Shown: positions 27,147 to 34,654, counted from the first letter of the stretch. The stretch is 64,000 nucleotides of DNA from CAZESS01 sp964414415 (GCA_964414415.1 CAYPWJ010000001.1:140935-204934), one strand, 5' to 3'. A program made the numbers and translations. Notes: generated by a model not told the origin, from the letters alone.

Positions 27147-28349
27147 TTAGGTCAGATAGGCGACGCTGGTCAGGTTTTCCGTTACGCCGTTCTGCAGCCG
27201 GGTCAACGCCACCATGTTCACCGATAGCAGGCAGAGCGTCGTGTGAAAGAATGCATGCTCTGCTCCTTTCCGGGGGAGCATGCATTCAAAGCCCACGCGT
27301 TGCTTCAGATAGGAGTTGAAGCCCTCGCTCTGGTTTCGCCCCTGAGCAATCTCGCGCCGTAATTGTTCGCTCGCCTGGTAGCGGTGGACCTGATGGTTGC
27401 GAAAATAGGCGCCGACGCGTTCATATTCTTGCTTCGTGTACAGGAACTGTAGCATGTATTCGGTGTCCACGTTTGGGCGATGCCTTTTGTCTCGCCAGTA
27501 TCGGCTGTATCGTTCACGTATGGCCATGGGGCTGCCCTGCTCGTTGTAGGTCCAGTGTTGCTGCGGCTTGTACAGCAGCGTCGTATCATATCCGCAGTGG
27601 GTGATGGCGATGTTCCGGTAGCTGGGATATCCGCCGTCCACGATGAGGCTGTCCAGCCGGATGTCATTGTCCTGCAGTGCCTCGAGATGAGAGGGGAGTG
27701 CCTGTCCTTCATCGTCGTTTATCCCGAGGTCCTTGTAGGAGAGGAAGATGCCTTGGTCGGATACCATGAGATCTTTTTTCCATCCCCAGGTCTTGTAATA
27801 GCCGCTGTACGATGCGGTGGCATCGCCACGCCTAGCGGTGATCACGGTGGCATCTTCCCGGGCCTTCACAAGTGATCTCCCATGCTTCGCCATATATCGG
27901 TCTATCTCTCGTACCACGCGGTAGAATATGTCGTCGACCATGTCCGCTAGCAGGTCGTTGATGAAGTGTCGTATGGTCTCGTAGGATGGCAGATGGTCGG
28001 GGTCGAATCCCAGGTTCTCCGCCACAGTCGGCTTGGTCTGCAGGATCCGGTAGACCTCGGTTATGTACCGGATGCCCTGGAGCTTCATGAACAGCACCAG
28101 CCGGACACGGGCGTAGACCTCTGGTTTGATGCGTTCCAGCCGGGGGAACAGCTCCCCAAGTACCAGATCCAGGAACCCTAGGTGGAGATGTGACAGGAAC
28201 TCCGAGGTCTCCACCGGATGTTGCTCCGTGGGGGTTTCGAACAATGGGAACTGGGGTTCATCGGTGTCGAGCTCCTCGTTCAGCTTTTTTCGACAGGTTT
28301 TTAAGAGCGTGTCAATTTGTATTTCATCCCATCCCATTTTTATTCCCAC
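27147..28349 (-). CDS. IS transposase, DDE type (IS4/IS5-like)
   Basis: A 400-residue, apparently intact transposase. The N-terminal helical part (RVRLVLFMKLQGIRYITEVY and LPSYETIRHFIND) resembles the DUF772-type domain of IS5/IS1182-like enzymes. The catalytic acidic residues are likely in REDATVITARRGD, SLIVDGGYPSY and the glutamate of NQSEGFNSYLKQRVGFE. There are no internal stops or frameshifts, so the element may be active. The start may be at 28349 or at the ATG four codons later. Confidence 0.85.
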   Translation of the reverse strand: MGIKMGWDEIQIDTLLKTCRKKLNEELDTDEPQFPLFETPTEQHPVETSEFLSHLHLGFLDLVLGELFPRLERIKPEVYARVRLVLFMKLQGIRYITEVYRILQTKPTVAENLGFDPDHLPSYETIRHFINDLLADMVDDIFYRVVREIDRYMAKHGRSLVKAREDATVITARRGDATASYSGYYKTWGWKKDLMVSDQGIFLSYKDLGINDDEGQALPSHLEALQDNDIRLDSLIVDGGYPSYRNIAITHCGYDTTLLYKPQQHWTYNEQGSPMAIRERYSRYWRDKRHRPNVDTEYMLQFLYTKQEYERVGAYFRNHQVHRYQASEQLRREIAQGRNQSEGFNSYLKQRVGFECMLPRKGAEHAFFHTTLCLLSVNMVALTRLQNGVTENLTSVAYLT

Positions 28350-28438
28350 TCTCCCAAGCGGATGGGATTCTCTTCTTTTTTATGGAATTTTTTGAGCGAC
28401 GGCCTCGCTCTAAAACACACAGCTTTTTATATGGAGAA

Positions 28439-28456
28439 GGCTAATCTGCATCTACC
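28439..28456 (-). repeat. Right terminal inverted repeat of the IS
   Basis: Read inward on the minus strand it is GGTAGATGCAGATTAGCC, matching the left end at 14 of 18 positions. The truncated nadA frame reads through it before stopping at 28427. Confidence 0.85.
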
Positions 28457-28461
28457 CATGT
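28457..28461. repeat. Target-site duplication, copy 2
   Basis: CATGT directly outside the right end of the insertion sequence, identical to 26916-26920. It contains the ATG codon of the NadA CPNM motif on the minus strand. Confidence 0.8.
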
Positions 28462-29232
28462 TTGGACATCTCGCCGTGTTCACCGGATAGAAACGCTTGC
28501 CGGGGTACTCCTCGGAGAGACGGTAGCAGAGTTCCTTTTCGGTGCCGACGATGAACTCGTCGGTTTCAGTTGCTCCGGCATGGTTTATCATACCGCCCGT
28601 TGAAAGCACCTTGTCGGCGAGGTCTATCACCTCGGGCCGGCACTCCGGATGCACCATGATCTCCGCTTTGGGATGCTGTTGCTGGAGGGACTTGATGTCG
28701 GGCGCCATGATTTTGTCGTGGGTTGGACATACGCCGGGCCACAGGATGAGGTTCGTGTCGGGGAGGAATCGCTGAGCGTAGCTGCCGAGGTGTTCGTCCG
28801 GCACGAAGATGACGTCACGCTGCGGCAGGCTCTTGATGACCTTTACGGCGTTGGAGGAGGTGCAGCAGATGTCGCTGGCGGCTTTGACCTCGGCGGTGGT
28901 GTTCACGTAGGAGATAATCGCTGCTTCGGGATGCTCTTTTTTCAACGCTTGCAGCCCGTCCACGTCTACCATCGCCGCCATCGGACATCTCGCCTCTTCA
29001 TTCGGATGTACCACCGTTTTGTCGGGGTTGAGTATCTTGGCTGTTTCTCCCATGAAGTCGACGCCGCAGAAGATGATGGTTTCGGCGTCCACCTCGGTTG
29101 CTTGCATCGCCAGGCCGAGGGAGTCGCCGACATAATCAGCCGCATCCTGCACTTCGGGGCGCTGGTAGTTGTGGGCGAGGGTGACTGCGTTGCCTTCTCT
29201 TTTGAGACGCTGGACGTTTACGCCCATATTTT

Positions 29233-29242
29233 AACAATTGTT
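29233..29242. promoter_or_regulatory. Palindromic operator in the nadA promoter
   Basis: AACAATTGTT, part of a 12-bp perfect palindrome TAACAATTGTTA at 29232-29243. It lies between the nadA TATA box (29248-29255) and the predicted transcription start at 29227, an arrangement typical of archaeal repressor sites that block polymerase. The same 10-bp palindrome occurs at 29461-29470 before the neighbouring gene. Confidence 0.7.
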
Positions 29243-29273
29243 ATTGATATATAAATGGGTTACGGTCTGACGC

Positions 29274-29293
29274 AGAGAAAGGAGGAAAAAGAG
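29274..29293 (-). terminator. Oligo-T terminator after the 50-aa Cys-rich gene
   Basis: On the minus strand a pyrimidine-rich run with five consecutive T begins five bases after the stop codon of the Cys-rich gene and ends before the nadA TATA box, so the two genes are probably transcribed separately despite having the same direction. Confidence 0.5.
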
Positions 29294-29297
29294 CCGG

Positions 29298-29450
29298 CTA
29301 TAGCTCGCCGGCCTTGATTTTTTGTTTCAGGCTGTCGAACTGCTCGTGCGTCAACGTGCAGGTATTGTCGTCCTCGCCGACGGTCACACCACAGTCCGTT
29401 ACCTCCACGCTGGGGCAGCAGCCCTTTTCTCCACAGAGATATACCTTCAT
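29298..29450 (-). CDS. Small Cys-rich protein, 50 aa, co-regulated with nadA
   Basis: The protein begins MKVYLCGEKGCCPSVEVTD and has five cysteines (C6, C11, C12, C20, C31), a pattern suited to metal or Fe-S binding, followed by an acidic helix LTHEQFDSLKQKIKAG. No named family recognised. The start is supported by GGTGAT six bases upstream and by TATAAAA at 29483-29489 (read on the other strand), which puts the transcript start near 29459. The palindrome AACAATTGTT sits between TATA box and start, exactly as in the nadA promoter. A link to NAD synthesis or Fe-S supply is inferred from this. Confidence 0.65.
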   Translation of the reverse strand: MKVYLCGEKGCCPSVEVTDCGVTVGEDDNTCTLTHEQFDSLKQKIKAGEL

Positions 29451-29460
29451 TGCTATCACC

Positions 29461-29470
29461 AACAATTGTT
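29461..29470. promoter_or_regulatory. Palindromic operator before the Cys-rich protein gene
   Basis: AACAATTGTT, identical to the site at 29233-29242. The two share TTAACAATTGTT when read in opposite directions. It lies about 13 bases downstream of the TATA box of the Cys-rich gene, over the expected position of the polymerase. Confidence 0.7.
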
Positions 29471-29534
29471 AAGAACCGTGGGTATAAAAGCATTGTGCCG
29501 CACGTTTTTTATCTCACATTCCGTTGCAACGACA

Positions 29535-29648
29535 ATGCCTGTCTGCGACTACTGCAACGAAGAAATCCACGATGGGGAAGTCCAGCGTAGCGGAAAACAC
29601 TGGCACCGGGACTGCTTCCGTAAGATGATCAGAGAGCAGGGCTGCTGA
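29535..29648 (+). CDS. Small LIM-like zinc-binding protein, 37 aa
   Basis: The protein has CDYC near the N-terminus and HWHRDCF about 16 residues later, the spacing of one half of a LIM-type zinc finger, and ends MIREQGC. It would bind a single zinc ion. TTTTTTAT at 29506-29513 is centred about 26 bases before the ATG, so it has its own leaderless promoter, divergent from the Cys-rich gene. The role is unknown. Confidence 0.6.
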   Translation: MPVCDYCNEEIHDGEVQRSGKHWHRDCFRKMIREQGC

Positions 29649-29688
29649 CCGGCAGAACCTATTTGTAGCGCCGCCACTTGTCACACTA

Positions 29689-30201
29689 ATGAGCGACGAC
29701 GAACAAAATCCGGCAGAAAAAGCTGCGGCGCTCGCCAGAAAATATGAACACGCCATCGGAAGCTGCCCGCAGTGCATCCTCGCCGCATTGTACGAAACGC
29801 TCGACATTGGCAGCCCTGCCCTCATCCAGGCCAGCGACGGCCTTGCCGGAGGAACCGCGCTTTCAACGGCCGGGACCTGCGGTGCCCTCGCCGGCGGCAT
29901 GCTGGCCATCGGCAGCGTAGCCGGGAGAAGCTACCAGGAGTTCAAGGCCGGAGACGGCCAGCGGCGCGTCTTCGCCCACTCTCAGCGGCTCTACCGCCGC
30001 TTCGTTGAGACATATGGCTCCTCGATCTGCTGCCAAGTGCAGGAACAGGTGTTTGGGCGGTCCTACGACCTGCTCGACGCCGACGAGGCTGCCATGTTCT
30101 CCGAGGATGCAACAGTGGAGACATGCCCGCAGGTGGCCGCCGACGTCGCCCGGTGGACGGCAGAGATCATCGTCGGACTCCGCCGCAGAGAGAAAGGTTA
30201 G
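29689..30201 (+). CDS. C_GCAxxG_C_C family redox protein
   Basis: A 170-residue protein with the conserved order of this family: an early SCPQC, the glycine-rich STAGTCGALAGGMLAIG, the pair SICCQ, and a late TCPQV cysteine. The family is described as putative redox-active proteins whose clustered cysteines may bind a metal cluster. The first residues up to about 20 are a polar leader. It converges on the ArsC-like gene with a four-base overlap of stop codons. Confidence 0.75.
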   Translation: MSDDEQNPAEKAAALARKYEHAIGSCPQCILAALYETLDIGSPALIQASDGLAGGTALSTAGTCGALAGGMLAIGSVAGRSYQEFKAGDGQRRVFAHSQRLYRRFVETYGSSICCQVQEQVFGRSYDLLDADEAAMFSEDATVETCPQVAADVARWTAEIIVGLRRREKG

Positions 30202-30584
30202 CCTATTTCTTCCAGCAGCCGCAGCACGTGGCGCCGTATGTCATCCCTGACCTCCCGGTACACCTCGATGGACGCGCCGCGTGGGTCCTCGATGTCCCAC
30301 GCCTCTGTTTTCTCCGGCCGCGTTAGCGGGCAGCCGTCGATGCATCCCATCGTGGCGATGACGTCAAACCGGTCGTTCATTTCCCCCGTCAGCCCCGTCG
30401 GTCGCTGCCCCGATATGTCAACGCCCGCCTCGGCCATGACTGCTACCGCCGTCTCGTCCACCGCCTCCGCAGGCCGGGTACCGGCGCTCTCCGCCACGAC
30501 ATCGTCAGCCAGCACGGTGCAGAAGCCCTGCGCCATCTGGCTCCGGCAGGCGTTTTCCACACAGACGAACAATACCTGTTTCAT
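30198..30584 (-). CDS. Low-molecular-weight phosphatase/arsenate reductase ArsC-like
   Basis: A 128-residue protein that starts MKQVLFVCVENACRSQMAQGF; the C8-x4-C13-R14 loop is the LMW phosphatase signature with the extra cysteine seen in arsenate reductases. The general acid region is seen as EAWDIEDPRG. It may reduce arsenate using thioredoxin-type partners or act as a tyrosine phosphatase. No ars regulator or efflux pump gene is in the neighbourhood. The ATG at 30584 is favoured over the upstream ATG at 30608 because the first strand follows it directly. Confidence 0.78.
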   Translation of the reverse strand: MKQVLFVCVENACRSQMAQGFCTVLADDVVAESAGTRPAEAVDETAVAVMAEAGVDISGQRPTGLTGEMNDRFDVIATMGCIDGCPLTRPEKTEAWDIEDPRGASIEVYREVRDDIRRHVLRLLEEIG

Positions 30585-30618
30585 ACTCGTTGATGGCGGG
30601 GCGTGCACGGTATGTCGT

Positions 30619-31509
30619 TCATCGCTTCAGGCCGAGCAGTGTGCCCATCCTGTATATCGCGTCGTCATCAGCGTCAATGTCCCATGTGTCTAGCAGCGTT
30701 CGCAGGATACTGAAACCGTCCATTCTATTCGGGATTGTCCCGATGAAACGGGCGTAGATGTCCGGTGTCACCCGATACATGTGCAGGAGTCCCGACACGG
30801 GATGCTCGATGTCCGCAATGTTGCGTGGGGTCGCCATGCATTTCTGCGGCATCAACGGACAGGTTATCGTCTCCCGCTGCATGGAGAACTCAAAAAATTT
30901 CTGGCACATCGGGCAGTAATACCGCCCCATCGGGTTGTCGCCGAGAATGGCCACGTCGTCAAACCGGATCTGCCGCGCTACACCGAGCGCCTCGGCCAAA
31001 TGGGGAACCGCGTGCTCCAGCAGCGTGAAGAGCGTCTCCTTGTCCCAGACCTGCTCCACATCCATCAGCACGAACGTGATGTCATCCTCCCCGACGCGCT
31101 GCGCGGTCTCGCATCCGCTGGCCACGATGATGAAGCTCTTCAGCGTCTGTAGCGGCTGCTCTTGGTATCGGATGCGCCAGTCTTCAAGGAATCCAAGATA
31201 CGCGTCGACCCACCGCCCGGCAACCGCTTCAACGTCGCTCTCCTGTATCAGCCGTGCAGCAAGCCGCTGCGGTATCTTCGGATAGAACAGCCCGAAACCC
31301 TCCAGGCCCTCCGTGGTCTCCGGCGGCAGGTTTTCGACGGCGATGGGCGTATTCAGGCACATCTTCGGCATGTATGGACATCGTGGCTCGTCCAGCCGGA
31401 ACAGCTTCTTACATGTCACACACCAATAGCGGCCGGAAGGGGACGGCGAGCCAGCCGGCAGCCCCTTGACTTTCTTCATGACTTTTTCTTTGCCGCCGAA
31501 CATGGCCAT
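30619..31509 (-). CDS. Protein with duplicated zinc-ribbon-like motifs, unknown function
   Basis: A 296-residue protein in which a unit is repeated: RYWCVTCKKLFRL with CPYMPKMCLNTPIA, and again RYYCPMCQKFFEFS with CPLMPQKCMATPRNIA. Each copy has the pattern C-x2-C then C-x5-C, suggesting two zinc sites made by gene duplication, each followed by a helical region (GLFYPKIPQRLAARLI; LLHMYRVTPDIYARFI). I do not recognise the family. The ATG at 31509 overlaps the stop of the tautomerase gene (TGATG), so the two are co-translated. Confidence 0.55.
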   Translation of the reverse strand: MAMFGGKEKVMKKVKGLPAGSPSPSGRYWCVTCKKLFRLDEPRCPYMPKMCLNTPIAVENLPPETTEGLEGFGLFYPKIPQRLAARLIQESDVEAVAGRWVDAYLGFLEDWRIRYQEQPLQTLKSFIIVASGCETAQRVGEDDITFVLMDVEQVWDKETLFTLLEHAVPHLAEALGVARQIRFDDVAILGDNPMGRYYCPMCQKFFEFSMQRETITCPLMPQKCMATPRNIADIEHPVSGLLHMYRVTPDIYARFIGTIPNRMDGFSILRTLLDTWDIDADDDAIYRMGTLLGLKR

Positions 31510-31706
31510 CACGGCTCCTCCCCGAATCGCTCCGATGCAGGCGTCCCGCCGATACCCCAGTGGGTCTTCGGCACCTCCGTCACCACAACCTCCACCGCAT
31601 CCCGGGGGATACCCCGACACTCGAACATCGCCGTCGCCTCCTCGATGACCTCCCGCGCGTTGTCCGCTCCAAATCCTTCCCATACCTTTATCTCAACGAT
31701 CGGCAT
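31509..31706 (-). CDS. 4-oxalocrotonate tautomerase family enzyme
   Basis: A 65-residue protein that begins MPIVEIKVWEG; removal of Met exposes the catalytic N-terminal proline of the family. The rest, ATAMFECRGIPRDAVEVVVTEV and THWGIGG, fits the beta-alpha-beta fold. Members move double bonds in keto-enol substrates; some occur in aromatic compound degradation, but no such pathway is nearby. It is the first gene of a two-gene unit with the zinc-ribbon protein. Confidence 0.78.
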   Translation of the reverse strand: MPIVEIKVWEGFGADNAREVIEEATAMFECRGIPRDAVEVVVTEVPKTHWGIGGTPASERFGEEP

Positions 31707-31815
31707 ATGATACCTCCGTCCTTGACAATCGCCAGGGCAGTTATAAAATGTACGGCGCTTCTCCCCTGAAACCCATCCAAACAATTTATATAACCCAATG
31801 CTTTTCAGGGTTAAA

Positions 31816-32397
31816 ATGGCCAAGGGACTCTCACATTACCTCAGGGAAGCATGGAAGCAGACCGACAGCAGCCATCAGTCGGCGCAGTGGAACCGCCTCA
31901 TCAAATGGCGCAGAGAGGACAGCGTCGTCCGCGTTGACCGTCCAACGAGGCCGGACAGAGCACACAGCCTTGGATACAAGGCAAAGCAGGGCTTCATCAT
32001 CGTTCGCTCCAGAATCCGCAAAGGGAGCCGACAGAAGCAGCGGCCGAAGGGAGGACGACGGCCGGCCAGGATGGGCGTCAGGAAGATAACCGGCGCGAAA
32101 TCGATACAGCGGATGGCAGAGGAGCGAGCCGCCAAACATCATCCCAACCTCGAGGTGCTCAACTCCTACAAGGTCGGTGCAGACGGACGCCGGCATTACT
32201 ACGAGGTCATCCTCGTCGACCCCAGTCATCCAGCCGTTGTCAACGACGACGACATCAACTGGATCACCCGGGAAAACAGCCGCGTGCACAAGGGAAAGAC
32301 GTCGGCTGGTAAAAAAGGGCGCGGGCTCCGCACCAAAGGCAAAGGCGCCGAGCACATCCGGCCCAGCGTCAGCGCAAACGACGGCAGGAGCAAATAA
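31816..32397 (+). CDS. rpl15e: Ribosomal protein L15e
   Basis: A 193-residue, very basic protein with the L15e order: MAKGLSHYLREAWKQ at the start, LGYKAKQGFIIVRSRIRKG, RRPARMGV and the C-terminal HKGKTSAGKKGRGLRTKGKG, cited by GKKGRGLRTKGKG. It belongs to the large subunit. A TTTATATA box at 31787-31794 is centred about 26 bases before the ATG, so the message is leaderless. It leads a unit with the RNA-binding protein that follows. Confidence 0.97.
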   Translation: MAKGLSHYLREAWKQTDSSHQSAQWNRLIKWRREDSVVRVDRPTRPDRAHSLGYKAKQGFIIVRSRIRKGSRQKQRPKGGRRPARMGVRKITGAKSIQRMAEERAAKHHPNLEVLNSYKVGADGRRHYYEVILVDPSHPAVVNDDDINWITRENSRVHKGKTSAGKKGRGLRTKGKGAEHIRPSVSANDGRSK

Positions 32398-32400
32398 GGC

Positions 32401-32835
32401 ATGGAGCCGCCGTTTCATTACGTCTTGCTGCACAGTTTTTGTTATGCGACCGAAAAAAAAGACAGTGTACGGAAGGCGCTGTCCTTCGTCGCCTATGGAG
32501 ACCGTGACGGGGATGCAGTTGAGGAGGAAGCCATCAAGGGGCAGTTTGGTGACACCATCACCGTCATGCGCCTCCGGCTGGAGCGGTCCCGCCTCATCCG
32601 GGATCTCAGCCGGCGTGTGCTCTCCCCGCTGCCTGAGGAGACCATCGAGCAAAAAGTTGACAATAAGTGGTTTTTCCATCTCCGGTTCGACAAGGAGGCA
32701 GCCGCCCGGGGTCGGCTTGCGCTGTCCGACGGCACCAACGTCGTCACGCTGAAGGGAAAGGTTCAGGTGTACCCGGCGAGTCGTGAACGGGCGATTGCCC
32801 GCCTCAGGAAATACGTGTCCGCCAATAATGATTAA
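32401..32835 (+). CDS. RNA-binding protein, exosome-associated COG1325 family
   Basis: A 144-residue protein starting FHYVLLHSFCYATEKKDSV and containing VMRLRLERSRLIRDL and WFFHLRFDKEAAARGRLAL. This matches the archaeal COG1325 proteins, which have an L5-like fold and are usually annotated as predicted exosome subunits or RNA-binding proteins because of gene neighbourhood. The direct role is not proven. The start lies three bases after the L15e stop. Confidence 0.8.
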   Translation: MEPPFHYVLLHSFCYATEKKDSVRKALSFVAYGDRDGDAVEEEAIKGQFGDTITVMRLRLERSRLIRDLSRRVLSPLPEETIEQKVDNKWFFHLRFDKEAAARGRLALSDGTNVVTLKGKVQVYPASRERAIARLRKYVSANND

Positions 32836-32858
32836 TACGGGCATTGCATATTACCGTG

Positions 32859-33257
32859 ATGGCACAGACAGCTGTGACCTGTCCTAACTGCGAGACCTCG
32901 TTCAAGGTGGATGTCGATGCCACCCGTGGAAAATGTCCCTCATGCGGCATATCCCTGGTCTTCGAGGATGTTCCGTCTGCACGGCAGTCACCCTCCCCTA
33001 AGGAGCAACCGATGGAACCACGCCGTCCAGAGGAGACAGCTACGACTCCGGAACCGGAGGAACAACCTGCTGGTGACGTCGTCGAAGAAACCGTTGACAT
33101 CCGGCGTATCGAGGCGGCCGTCGATGCCATCGCCGAGCGGACCGTCACCGGCCGCAAAACGCGCGCCGCCGACATCGCCGCCGTGGAATCCATCAGGCCT
33201 GAACGAGATTACTCCGACGTGGAAGAAAAGGTCGAGGAGCTCGTGTCTACAGAGTGA
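32859..33257 (+). CDS. Zinc-ribbon protein with acidic linker
   Basis: A 132-residue protein with an N-terminal zinc ribbon, VTCPNCETSF and GKCPSCGISLVF, followed by a long proline- and glutamate-rich linker (residues about 45-80) and a short helical tail. The ribbon resembles MJ0042-type or double-Cys ribbons. No function can be assigned. ATG at 32859 is chosen over the TTG at 32844 because an ATTAATA box near 32831 is at leaderless distance. The 3' end overlaps the convergent UPF0173 gene by 11 bases. Confidence 0.55.
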   Translation: MAQTAVTCPNCETSFKVDVDATRGKCPSCGISLVFEDVPSARQSPSPKEQPMEPRRPEETATTPEPEEQPAGDVVEETVDIRRIEAAVDAIAERTVTGRKTRAADIAAVESIRPERDYSDVEEKVEELVSTE

Positions 33258-33891
33258 ACACCCATATCTCGGACTCAGCCGGCAGGTCGCTTTTTTCTAC
33301 CTCTATCTCGTTGGCGACGTGCCTGATTACATAGAAGGGACGGGCGGCGTCCAGGAATCCATCGATGCGCTCGATTGGCAGTGACAGCCCACCGACCTTG
33401 TAGTGCATGGGAATCACGACCGTCGGGTTGATTGTTTTGCATACGTCCAGCGCTGCTTCGCCGTCGACGGTAAACACGCCGCCAACCGGCACGAAGAGGA
33501 CGTCAACGTCGCCAATCCGGTCAGCCAGCTCGTCGTCGAGCGGATGGCCGAGGTCGCCGAGGTGACAAAAAGTGATGTCGTCCACGACGAATCGGAAGAT
33601 GGTGATGTCGCCTCGTTTTGTGCCGTCCTGCCTGTCGTGGTAGGCTTGATAGGATGAAATCTGGATTCCCCGCACCGTCTTGTCGCCAGTCCGGACGACA
33701 GTGGTGTCGTCCTTCTGGACTGCTTTGACCTTGTTGTGGTCGTAGTGGTCGTGGGAGACCAGCACCACATCGCCCCGGGCGCCGGGCGGCTTGATGCCGA
33801 TTGAGCTGCCGTCGTGAGGGTCCGTTATCAGAGTCACGTCGTTCGTCAGCTCGAAGCAGGAGTGACCGTGCCACCGCAGGTTTATCATCAT
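33247..33891 (-). CDS. Metal-dependent hydrolase, UPF0173/metallo-beta-lactamase-like
   Basis: A 214-residue metallo-beta-lactamase-fold protein. It starts INLRWHGHSCFEL and has LITDPHDG, the metal-binding VLVSHDHYDHNK, CHLGDLGHPL, LFVPVGGVFTVDGE and VIPMHYK, the motif order of the UPF0173 family. The likely role is hydrolysis of a small phosphoester or lactone, substrate unknown. The ATG at 33891 overlaps the stop of the helix-hairpin-helix gene (ATGA), so the genes are coupled. Confidence 0.85.
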   Translation of the reverse strand: MMINLRWHGHSCFELTNDVTLITDPHDGSSIGIKPPGARGDVVLVSHDHYDHNKVKAVQKDDTTVVRTGDKTVRGIQISSYQAYHDRQDGTKRGDITIFRFVVDDITFCHLGDLGHPLDDELADRIGDVDVLFVPVGGVFTVDGEAALDVCKTINPTVVIPMHYKVGGLSLPIERIDGFLDAARPFYVIRHVANEIEVEKSDLPAESEIWVFTL

Positions 33892-34550
33892 ATCCCCAGC
33901 ATGCGCTTTATCCTGTCCAGCAGACCCTCTTTTTCTATCGGAACGTCGGTGTGCCATTGGCCGTTGAACCACAGGCGTGTTGCGCCGGCGCTGTCCACGT
34001 TGACCGCGATGTCGTGGTCCTGTGCGATGTCTTCCATGCCGTCGCCGCGGAGCACCGGCACCTGCTCATGTGTGGTGTCCCTGATGATGACGGTTGCGAC
34101 GTCGCCGGAGATGTGAATCGAGGCATTGTCCGGGCCGATTGGTTCGGCGACCCTGGCCTTCTTGGCCCGCTGTGGCTCTGCCGTCTCTTTTTCTTCTTCC
34201 ATCCTCCCGGTCATGGCCCGGGCGCGGTCCCTCCATCTATTGAAGCGTTTCTCCGAAACGTCGACGTCGTCGGCCGTGCAGCGGTCGGCGGCAGCCAGCT
34301 CCTCAGGCGTCGTGATGCCCTGCTGGCGCAGCCGCTGGCTGTAGGCGGGGCCGATACCCTGGATGTCGGTGAGTAGCCGCATGTCACAAGCGCGCTGCTG
34401 CCATTCGTTGAGGCGATCCGGGGAAATCCCGGTGTGTTTGGCCACCCGGTTGACGTTCATGCTCCGCAGATCGGCAACCTCGTTGATGCCTGCATCGTTC
34501 AGCTTTTTCTCATACTGCCGGCCGATTCCTTTGATGGTTGTAACGTCCAT
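33888..34550 (-). CDS. Helix-hairpin-helix protein with DUF4332-like repeats
   Basis: A 220-residue protein. The N-terminal part has two helix-hairpin-helix units, TIKGIGRQYEKKLNDAGI and DIQGIGPAYSQRLRQQGI, as in DUF4332 proteins and in RadA-type DNA-binding domains. The C-terminal half is beta-rich (ASIHISGDVATVIIRD) and ends in a basic helix RIKRMLGI. A DNA-related role is plausible but unproven. ATG at 34550 is used; the GTG at 34559 would be equally compatible with the TTTTATAT box near 34582. Confidence 0.6.
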   Translation of the reverse strand: MDVTTIKGIGRQYEKKLNDAGINEVADLRSMNVNRVAKHTGISPDRLNEWQQRACDMRLLTDIQGIGPAYSQRLRQQGITTPEELAAADRCTADDVDVSEKRFNRWRDRARAMTGRMEEEKETAEPQRAKKARVAEPIGPDNASIHISGDVATVIIRDTTHEQVPVLRGDGMEDIAQDHDIAVNVDSAGATRLWFNGQWHTDVPIEKEGLLDRIKRMLGI

Positions 34551-34654
34551 AATCCCCACAATCTGTATGCGTATTTCGATATAAAAAAGTTCGTGGCCGG
34601 CGCCAGCCGTCGTGTTTCAACAACTATATAAAACGAGATGCCATACTTGTTTCC

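Larger units (their letters stand above)
26921..28456 (-). mobile_element. Insertion sequence, 1536 bp, inserted in nadA
   Basis: The element is bounded by 18-bp imperfect inverted repeats matching at 14 of 18 positions (GGTGGTTACAGATTTGCC on the left, GGTAGATGCAGATTAGCC read inward from the right) and by a 5-bp direct repeat CATGT. It holds one transposase gene in the same direction as nadA. Base composition is clearly lower in GC than the flanking genes, especially at both ends. The boundaries are defined independently by the repeat pair, the duplication and the point where the NadA protein breaks. Family not assigned; the transposase is of the IS4/IS5 DDE superfamily type. Confidence 0.92.
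28427..29227 (-). pseudogene. nadA: Quinolinate synthase NadA, 5' part truncated by IS
   Basis: Residues 1-257 are true NadA: TLAHNYQRPEVQDAADY at the start, the cluster cysteines in FCGVDFMGETAKIL, ICCTSSNAV and TARCPNM, and GVCPTHDKI. The frame then enters the insertion sequence and adds ten foreign codons, ending LAFSI. NadA condenses iminoaspartate and dihydroxyacetone phosphate to quinolinate using a [4Fe-4S] cluster. All three cysteine ligands remain, but the last 43 native residues are missing. Whether the shortened protein works is unknown. TTTATATA on the minus strand at 29248-29255 predicts a leaderless start at 29227. Confidence 0.9.

Noticed and set aside
29260..29493. 77-codon frame on the minus strand overlapping the Cys-rich gene
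   Set aside because: The 50-residue frame has a better start signal, fits the promoter and has a coherent cysteine pattern.
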